Assembly (NCBI GenBank): GCA_030839005.1
Contig: JAUZEM010000085.1
Location: 1-5,607 of the forward strand
DNA from: Actinomycetota bacterium
GTDB taxonomy: Bacteria; Actinomycetota; Acidimicrobiia; IMCC26256; PALSA-610
Direction: 5' to 3'
DNA: 5,607 bases
The position numbers were made by a program, and so were the translations under genes. Positions 1 through 4,753 of the stretch are shown in pieces; position 1 is the first letter of the stretch, and each line of letters starts with the position of its first letter. The notes beneath the pieces are model-generated. The model did no database searches and had not been told where the DNA came from. It worked only from the letters and a program-made list of their open reading frames with translations.

Positions 1-95
1 TCGCGGAGAACGACGCCGCGATCCGCGTCTACGAACGGCTCGGATTCGCGACCAGCGCCGCATTCGACACGCTCATCGTGAAAGCGCCGAGCTGA
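1..95 (+). CDS. GNAT-family N-acetyltransferase, C-terminal fragment (5' end outside window)
   Basis: The reading frame starting at base 3 is open from the left edge to a TGA at 93-95 and gives 30 residues. It begins AENDAAIRVYERLGF, which is the typical last helix and strand of the GCN5-related acetyltransferase fold: the N-x-x-A-x-x-x-Y-x-x-x-G-F signature, whose Tyr often lies next to the acetyl-CoA thiol. It ends in a short strand (FDTLIVKA). The acyl-CoA-binding Q/R-x-x-G-x-G/A loop would lie upstream and is not visible, so the substrate (protein N-terminus, antibiotic, small amine) cannot be inferred. Its last 23 bases overlap the end of the convergent kinase gene, so no separate terminator fits between them. 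The family call is fairly secure from the signature; the role is unknown. Confidence 0.72.
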   Translation, partial: AENDAAIRVYERLGFATSAAFDTLIVKAPS

Positions 96-618
96 TCTCG
101 TCGACGACGGCCTCGGGTCCGTCGACGCCGGCGTCGACGACGAGCGTTGCGAGGGCGCGGTAACGCTCGTCGCGCGCCGTGAACTGTGCTGCGAACTGTG
201 CTGCGAACTGTGCTGGGAGCGTGCCCGGCGCGCCGCCGGCGACGAACGGCCGGTGACGGTCGTCGGGAACGCGTGCGATCCGGGCTGCGAGCACAGAAGG
301 CATCGCCCGCAGGTACACCACGTCGTGCAACGACATCGCGGCCGCGGCGAAGGGCTCCATGGGCGCGGCGGCCGCGGCCGCGATCACTGCCGCCACGTTG
401 CTCGAGAGGGCGAAGACCAACGCCTCCGCCTCGCGGAGATGCAGCGCATCGGCGCCCGCGGCGGCCGCGATCTCACGGGCCGTGTGGCCGGTTTGACTCT
501 CGAGAACGACGTCGTTGTCGACAAACGTGCGGTCCAGCCGGTCCGCGAGCAGTATTCCCACGGTGGTCTTGCCCGAGCCCATGAGGCCGACGAGCACGAC
601 GTGGCGCGTCGAGGTCAT
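73..618 (-). CDS. Shikimate-kinase-fold P-loop kinase with degenerate substrate site
   Basis: This is a 181-residue protein, close to the 165-180 usual for shikimate kinases (AroK/AroL). Seen in the sequence: Walker A G11-LMGSGKT-T19; the D34-N-D36 pair at the Mg/substrate aspartates; a TG at 43-44 followed by a helix as in the family; lid arginine R123 in HRPF; and the later R149-x-x-x-Y153, matching the substrate-binding R-x-P-L-Y element. Two family hallmarks are missing. The FRxxE arginine position reads LHLRE with His60, and the GGG shikimate-binding loop is an alanine stretch (about residues 76-85). An ATP-dependent phosphotransfer is likely, but shikimate may not be the substrate, so no aro symbol is given. 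Between lid and R149 lies (A)AQF repeated three times, from a 12-bp DNA repeat. ATG at 616-618 is chosen; an in-frame TTG at 637-639 would add seven residues but lies in the 14-bp repeat and has no ribosome site. It is divergent from the sugar operon. Confidence 0.8.
   Translation of the reverse strand: MTSTRHVVLVGLMGSGKTTVGILLADRLDRTFVDNDVVLESQTGHTAREIAAAAGADALHLREAEALVFALSSNVAAVIAAAAAAPMEPFAAAAMSLHDVVYLRAMPSVLAARIARVPDDRHRPFVAGGAPGTLPAQFAAQFAAQFTARDERYRALATLVVDAGVDGPEAVVDEISSALSR
120..139. repeat. 20-bp perfect palindrome in the kinase 3' region
   Basis: Bases 120-139 read the same on both strands (CGTCGACGCC followed by its reverse complement). It lies inside the C-terminal coding part of the minus-strand kinase (VVDAGVDG region), about 25 bp past the stop of the convergent acetyltransferase. 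There is no U-tract on either side, and a loopless palindrome makes a poor RNA hairpin. In sequence this rich in GTCGAC it may be chance. A dimeric protein site or an attenuating structure for the acetyltransferase transcript is possible but unsupported. Confidence 0.4.
181..216. repeat. Three tandem 12-bp repeats (GAACTGTGCTGC) inside the kinase gene
   Basis: Three copies of GAACTGTGCTGC stand at 181-192, 193-204 and 205-216; only the last base of the third differs (G for C). On the minus strand they encode residues 135-146, the run PAQFAAQFAAQF, between the lid and the conserved R149. The unit is a multiple of three, so gain or loss of copies keeps the frame. This is a local slippage-type expansion in a loop or helix where the family tolerates length change. 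Confidence 0.9.
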
Positions 619-662
619 TGTCAAAGAGTTCGCGGTCAAGAGCTCGCGGTCAAGAGCTCGCG
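617..662. repeat. 14-bp tandem repeats carrying TTGAC motifs, upstream of the kinase start
   Basis: CGCGGTCAAGAGCT occurs at 631-644 and again at 645-658, followed by a partial third copy (CGCG, 659-662). A diverged copy precedes them at about 617-630. Read on the minus strand, toward the kinase, each unit holds TTGACC (648-653 and 634-639) and the diverged copy holds TTGACA (619-624), directly before the kinase ATG. The array therefore lies exactly where the kinase promoter or operator should be. It is either slippage duplication or iterated binding sites. Confidence 0.75.
619..653 (-). promoter_or_regulatory. Possible weak kinase promoter inside the 14-bp repeats
   Basis: On the minus strand TTGACC (648-653) is a five-of-six match to the -35 consensus. 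It is followed after 17 bases by AACTCT (625-630), and six bases later by the kinase ATG. The spacing suits a leaderless start, but the -10 candidate lacks the first T of TANNNT and matches poorly. No ribosome binding site is seen between it and the ATG. This is an inference from spacing, weakly supported. Confidence 0.22.
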
Positions 663-694
663 CCTCCGATTCGCATCATCCATGGCGAGAGTGC

Positions 695-704
695 CGTCCG
701 GACG
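695..704. promoter_or_regulatory. 10-bp palindrome CGTCCGGACG, possible operator
   Basis: This perfect dyad lies in the divergent intergenic region, 77 bp upstream of the kinase start and 71 bp upstream of the aminotransferase start. A dimeric regulator acting on both directions could sit here. Palindromes of this length are not rare in GC-rich DNA and no regulator family is recognised, so the call is tentative. Confidence 0.2.
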
Positions 705-763
705 CTAGATCAAGGTTGGATATGGGCATTGCTCGTATCCGGGCCGGGCGAGTCCCGCTTCGA

Positions 764-776
764 TAGATTCTGTTCA
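764..776 (+). promoter_or_regulatory. -10 box (TAGATT) for leaderless transcription of the sugar operon
   Basis: TAGATT (764-769) matches the actinobacterial TANNNT -10 pattern and ends exactly six bases before the A of the aminotransferase ATG (776). This is the spacing expected if transcription begins at the start codon itself. There is no purine-rich ribosome site in the 20 bases upstream. The TAG in this box is also an in-frame stop, so the coding region cannot begin further upstream. The expected -35 position (about 740-746) is GC-rich and unlike TTGACA. Confidence 0.5.
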
Positions 777-1900
777 TGCGCGTGCCCCCTGCCCGGGTGT
801 GCTTCCCGGCCGAAGACCGCGCCGAGATCCTCGCCCGGATCGATCAAGCCCTCATCACGGGCCAGCTCACGTTGGGGCCGATCGGCCGCGAGCTCGAAGC
901 CGCGTTCTCCAAGCGGCACTCCACGGCGCACGCGGTCGCCGTGAGCTCGGGCACTGCTGGGCTCGAGATCATCCTGCGTGCGCTCGGCGTCGAGGGCCGC
1001 GAAGTGATCGTTCCCGCCAACACGTTCTTCGCGACCGCCGCGGCCGCAGTCCATGCCGGAGCGCGGGTGGTCTTCGTCGATTGCGACCCCGAGACGATGG
1101 CGTTCGACCTCGCCGACGTCGAGTCCCGGCTCGGGCCCGAAACCGCGGCGGTGATCGCGGTCCATATCGGCGGGCTCATCAGCCCCGCGCTCCCGGCGCT
1201 GGCGCGGCTGTGCCGCGACCGGGGCGTACCGCTGGTCGAGGACGCCGCCCACGCGCACGGCAGCGCGCTCGGTGGGCAGAGCGCCGGGACGTTCGGTATC
1301 GCGGGCGCGTTCTCGTTCTACCCGACCAAGGTCGTGGCGGGAGGCGAAGGCGGCATCATCGTGACCGACGACGACGGGATCGTCGAGGCGGCGCGTGGTT
1401 ACCGCGACCAGGGCAAAGCATCGTTCCTCACCAACTTCCACACGCGCCTCGGCGCGAATTGGCGCATGAGCGAACCGCACGCGGCGATCGCGCAGTCGCA
1501 GCTGACGCGGCTCGACGAGTTCATCGCGGCGCGCCAGGCGCTCGCCAAACGTTACGACGCCGCGGTCGAGGATCTCGGGCTACGGCCCGTGCCCATTCCC
1601 GCCGAGGCGCACTGCAACTACTACAAGTACGTCGCGTTCCTGCCCGCCGGCGTCGATCGTGGCGTACTGAAACACGCGATGCGCGAGCGGTTCGACATCG
1701 GGCTCCCGGGCGAGGTCTACGACACGCCGCTCCACCAGCAGCCCGTTTTCGAGGCGTTCGCCGATCGCGCGCTGCCGGGCGCGGAATTCATCGGCGCGCG
1801 CCACATCTGCCTACCCTTGTATCCGTCGCTCAGCGAGAGTGATGCCGATTACGTCGTGGCGTCCCTGGCGACGGCGCTCACCGAGATGGGCCTGCGTTGA
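776..1900 (+). CDS. DegT/DnrJ/EryC1/StrS-family PLP-dependent sugar aminotransferase
   Basis: This 374-residue protein has the normal length for the family, fold type I PLP enzymes that transaminate nucleotide-linked keto-sugars, usually with glutamate as amino donor. Visible in order: an N-terminal G-x-L-T-x-G-P segment (about 29-34); the cofactor phosphate loop SSGTAG (57-62); PANTFFATA (about 80-88); VEDAAHAHG with D156, which pairs with the pyridine nitrogen; and SFYPTK with K185, the Schiff-base lysine, followed by GGEGG. A NWRMSE motif sits near residue 229. The lysine is present, so this is an aminotransferase rather than a ColD-type dehydratase, in which it is His. The usual Gln of EDAAQA is His159, a common variant. 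Keto position and sugar cannot be told from sequence. It is the first gene of the operon and its stop overlaps the next start. ATG at 776 is the first possible start because of the in-frame TAG at 764. Classes such as ArnB, PseC, WecE or a perosamine synthase are all possible. Confidence 0.93.
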   Translation: MRVPPARVCFPAEDRAEILARIDQALITGQLTLGPIGRELEAAFSKRHSTAHAVAVSSGTAGLEIILRALGVEGREVIVPANTFFATAAAAVHAGARVVFVDCDPETMAFDLADVESRLGPETAAVIAVHIGGLISPALPALARLCRDRGVPLVEDAAHAHGSALGGQSAGTFGIAGAFSFYPTKVVAGGEGGIIVTDDDGIVEAARGYRDQGKASFLTNFHTRLGANWRMSEPHAAIAQSQLTRLDEFIAARQALAKRYDAAVEDLGLRPVPIPAEAHCNYYKYVAFLPAGVDRGVLKHAMRERFDIGLPGEVYDTPLHQQPVFEAFADRALPGAEFIGARHICLPLYPSLSESDADYVVASLATALTEMGLR

Positions 1901-2814
1901 GCAACGAACTGATCGCGATCACCGGCGGCTCGGGCTTCGTGGGGTCGCACGTCGTCGATGCGCTCCTCGGCGCGGGGTACGACGTGCGGGTGATCGACCC
2001 GAAGCCGCCGATGCAGCCCAACGTCGAATGGGCCGACGTCGACATGCTCGACCAGGATTCCGTCACCGACGCGCTGAAGAACGCGCACGCAGTCTTCCAC
2101 CTCGCGGCCATGGCCGACGTGAACGACATCGTCGCCGACCCGGCCGGGAGCGTCGCGCTCAACACCCTCGGCGTCGCGCGCGTCCTCGAGGCGGGCCGTC
2201 GTTCCGACGCCGGCCGCGTCATCGTCTCGAGCACGGTGTGGGTGTACGCGGCGACGCACGGCGACGTCGTCGACGAGACGACACCCTTCGACCTCGAGAC
2301 CGACCGCCACCTGTACGTGTCGGAGAAGATCGCGGCCGAGATGTTCTGTCGCGACTACGCGACGCTGTTCGGCCGCCCGTACACGGTGCTGCGCTACGGA
2401 ATCCCGTTCGGGCCGCGCATGCGCAGCGACCTCGTCGTCGCCGCGTTCCTCCTGCGCGCGCTTCGGGGTGAGCCGTTGCGAATCGACGGCGACGGCTCCC
2501 AGGAACGCCGCTTCGTCTACGTCGAGGACCTCGCCGCCGCGCACGTGCTCGCGCTCAAACCCGAGGCGAAGAACCGCACGTACAACCTCGAATCCGCCGA
2601 AGCCATCTCGATTCGCCGGCTCGCGGAGACTGTGCGCGACCTGGTGGGCGATGTCGAGGTGACCTTCGGACCGACGCGCCCGGGTGACTACCGCGCCCGC
2701 ATCGTCCGGAGCGACCGGGCTCGTGACGAGCTCGGGTGGCTCCCCGAGCACACCTTCGCCGACGGGCTGCGCAAGACGCTCGAGTGGTATCGACAGCAGT
2801 ACGCCGACTCGTGA
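1897..2814 (+). CDS. NAD-dependent sugar epimerase/dehydratase-family enzyme (extended SDR)
   Basis: This 305-residue cytosolic enzyme acts on nucleotide sugars. The Rossmann NAD loop is TGGSGFVG (G10-x-x-G13-x-x-G16). HLAAMADV follows at about residues 68-75, then SSTVWVY (111-117) and the catalytic Y140-x-x-x-K144. Next come RYGIPFGPR, RRFVYVEDLA and a C-terminal R-P-G-D element with LGWLPEHTF and a WY near the end, all usual for GalE-like extended SDRs. The two residues before V116-Y117, which are Asp-Glu in RmlB-type 4,6-dehydratases (TDEVYG) and Ser-Glu in UXS/ArnA decarboxylases, are V114-W115 here. This argues for epimerase or reductase/dehydrogenase chemistry. The TTG start at 1897 overlaps the aminotransferase TGA by four bases (TTGA). 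No ATG or GTG better fits the N-terminal beta strand, so translational coupling is likely. Substrate unknown; it presumably makes or modifies the sugar handled by its neighbours. Confidence 0.9.
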   Translation: MSNELIAITGGSGFVGSHVVDALLGAGYDVRVIDPKPPMQPNVEWADVDMLDQDSVTDALKNAHAVFHLAAMADVNDIVADPAGSVALNTLGVARVLEAGRRSDAGRVIVSSTVWVYAATHGDVVDETTPFDLETDRHLYVSEKIAAEMFCRDYATLFGRPYTVLRYGIPFGPRMRSDLVVAAFLLRALRGEPLRIDGDGSQERRFVYVEDLAAAHVLALKPEAKNRTYNLESAEAISIRRLAETVRDLVGDVEVTFGPTRPGDYRARIVRSDRARDELGWLPEHTFADGLRKTLEWYRQQYADS

Positions 2815-4742
2815 ACGAGCCCACCCCGCGCCGGATCGCGGTGGTCCCCGCGTACAACGAAGAGCCGACGGTCGCCGCCGTGCTCGAGGAGCTCTATCCG
2901 CTCGTCGACGAGCTGGTGGTCGTGGACGACGGCTCGACCGACGAAACCCGGGCGGAGATCGAACGGTGGATCAGCCGCGGTCGCCCGAAGTGCCGTCTCC
3001 TCGTCCACGAGGTGAACCGCGGCATGTCGGAGGCATACCACACGGCGCTGACGGAGCTGCGGGAGCGGCTCTCGCGGCACGAGCTCAGCGCGGACGACCT
3101 GGTGTTCACCGTGGACGCCGACGGTCAGCACGACCTGCACGTGCTCGACGAGCTGGTCGAGATGACGCGGACCGAACGGCTCGACGCGAACATCGCCCGG
3201 CGCGACCTTTCGTATCACGGCCCGTTCAAACGGACGGGCAATTGGGTGCTGTCGAAGTGGGCCAGCGGTTGGGCGGGTGCGAGCCTGCACGACGTGGAAT
3301 CCGGCTACCGCATCTTCCGCCTCGGAGCGCTCGCGCACGCGCTCGACTTCTACTCGGGCTACCAGTACAGCGAGACCGTCGAGGTCGCGGTCGTGCTCTG
3401 CCAGCTCGGTTACTCCGTCCGCAACGATCACGTCGTCCCCGTGCCCGTCGCCCGGTCGCGCACGCGCCTTCGCGACGCGGCGATCGACCTCGCCGTCATC
3501 CCGGTCGCGGCCGGACGCGTGTGGCGACGCGACCGGGTGCGCGAGGCGTTCCGCACCGATGCGATCGCGCACCTCGCCGTCGCGAGCGTGCTCGGCGTGC
3601 TCATCGCGCTGACCTACCAGCGTTCGACCGACACGGCCTTCACGCTCATCGTGGCGTCGCTCGCGGCCTTCGGTCTCGGCGCGGTGTTCCGCCGCTCCGT
3701 CCCGCGGCCTTCGCTCGCGCTGCTCGGGTCGATCCTCGCGCTCGTCGCCGCCTGGCTCATCCCGCAGCGACCCGATGCGGTGAGCGCGATCGTTCTCGCG
3801 AGCGTGTTCGGGGTGGGTGCCGCCCTGGCCGCGCCCGTCGTACGGCGCCCGCGCCCGGTTGTGATGGGCGGCGCGTTCGCGGTGCTCGTCGTCGTCGCGA
3901 TCGCGGGATCGCGCGCCCTGGTGCTCGGCTTCGCCGTCAGCGCGGTGTTCGTCGCGGCGATGGTCTCGCGCTTCGGACCGTTCCGCGTGCGCCGCACACA
4001 CCGGCTCCGCACAATCGCGCTCGGGAGCGCCCTTGTCGTCGCGGTGAGCGGGCTCACCGGGTATTTCGGTGCGAGCACGGTCGGAGCGACGTGGTTCGGC
4101 GGCGGTGTGGTTCACGGATCCCGCGCCTCGGACGAGGTCGCGATCACCTTCGACGACGGCCCGGACGTCACCGCGACGCCCGCGATCATGAAGATCCTCG
4201 ACGCCGCGCACGTCAAGGGCTCGTTCTTCGTCGTCGGCAAGACCCTCGATACATCCCCCCAGGTCGTGCGCGATCTCGTCGCCGACGGTCAACTGGTGGG
4301 CAATCACTCTTATCACCACGACGAGTGGCGATGGCTCGACCCCCGCTACCCGGAGCTCGAACGTACGCAGCAGGCGTTCGCCCGTGAGATCGGTACCTGT
4401 CCGATCTGGTTCCGGCCGCCACACGGGCAGCGCACGCCGTTGATGGCGCGGGTGGTAAAGGATCACGGCATGCGCATGGCGATGTGGGACGTCTCCGTGA
4501 GCGACCGCGGCGACAACGATGCCCGCTCCATCGCGGACAAGGTGCTGGAGTCGGTGCGCGGCGGATCGATCATCGACCTGCACGCCGGTCTCGACGGCAC
4601 CTCGATCGCGCACCGTGCGGCAGTCGTCGCCGCGTTGCCGATGATCCTCGACGGTCTGCGGGCGCGCAACCTCCGGCCCGTGCGCCTCGACACGCTCGTC
4701 GGCGGACCCGCGTACCAGTCCTGCGACAACCCGCGCACCTGA
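2811..4742 (+). CDS. GT2 glycosyltransferase - multi-TM - NodB polysaccharide deacetylase fusion
   Basis: One uninterrupted 643-residue chain with three parts. Residues 1 to about 235 are a GT-A fold family 2 transferase of the DPM1/ArnC type: PAYNEE near the start, VDDGSTD (D39, D40), NRG, the metal site D102-A-D104-G-Q-H, and D161-V-E-S-G-Y-R. Residues about 251-420 hold six or seven hydrophobic segments (about 251-269, 275-293, 301-317, 324-344, 350-367, 369-386, 401-420). Residues about 441-630 are a CE4/NodB deacetylase: TFDDGPD (D448 base, D449 metal), H499-S-x-x-H503 metal ligands, RPPHG (535-539), WDVSVSD (559-565) and IIDLH with catalytic H591. With the GT2 domain cytosolic, seven segments place the NodB domain outside. 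The likely role is attaching an N-acyl aminosugar to a polyprenyl phosphate and removing the acyl group on the other face; this is inferred. GTG at 2811 overlaps the previous TGA (GTGA). A GTG at 2736 would add 25 Arg-rich residues inside the SDR gene and is rejected. Confidence 0.9.
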   Translation: MNEPTPRRIAVVPAYNEEPTVAAVLEELYPLVDELVVVDDGSTDETRAEIERWISRGRPKCRLLVHEVNRGMSEAYHTALTELRERLSRHELSADDLVFTVDADGQHDLHVLDELVEMTRTERLDANIARRDLSYHGPFKRTGNWVLSKWASGWAGASLHDVESGYRIFRLGALAHALDFYSGYQYSETVEVAVVLCQLGYSVRNDHVVPVPVARSRTRLRDAAIDLAVIPVAAGRVWRRDRVREAFRTDAIAHLAVASVLGVLIALTYQRSTDTAFTLIVASLAAFGLGAVFRRSVPRPSLALLGSILALVAAWLIPQRPDAVSAIVLASVFGVGAALAAPVVRRPRPVVMGGAFAVLVVVAIAGSRALVLGFAVSAVFVAAMVSRFGPFRVRRTHRLRTIALGSALVVAVSGLTGYFGASTVGATWFGGGVVHGSRASDEVAITFDDGPDVTATPAIMKILDAAHVKGSFFVVGKTLDTSPQVVRDLVADGQLVGNHSYHHDEWRWLDPRYPELERTQQAFAREIGTCPIWFRPPHGQRTPLMARVVKDHGMRMAMWDVSVSDRGDNDARSIADKVLESVRGGSIIDLHAGLDGTSIAHRAAVVAALPMILDGLRARNLRPVRLDTLVGGPAYQSCDNPRT

Positions 4743-4753
4743 CCCGCGTGCGG

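Noticed and set aside
186..708. Plus-strand frames opposite the kinase (186-584 and 253-708)
   Set aside because: Arg-rich shadow products; the minus strand has a clear Walker A and kinase fold signature.
745..757. Small hairpin CGGG-CGAGT-CCCG upstream of the aminotransferase
   Set aside because: Only four base pairs, common in such GC-rich DNA, and upstream of the inferred transcription start, so it would not be in the RNA.
776..1900. Aminotransferase as a ColD-like PLP dehydratase
   Set aside because: The Schiff-base lysine K185 is present in SFYPTK; ColD-type enzymes have His there.
1849..2751. A 300-codon minus-strand frame opposite the SDR gene
   Set aside because: Low-complexity Arg/Asp/Val-rich product with no motif; the SDR on the plus strand explains the region.
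2684..4387. A 567-codon plus-strand frame overlapping the fusion gene in another frame
   Set aside because: Arg/Pro/Ala-rich shadow with no recognisable domain; it arises from the third-position GC of the real gene.
2688..4613. A 641-codon open frame on the minus strand, opposite the GT2-NodB fusion
   Set aside because: Its product is a patternless Arg/Asp/His/Glu-rich string without a domain, typical of the antisense of a GC-rich gene. The plus strand shows complete GT2 and NodB motifs.
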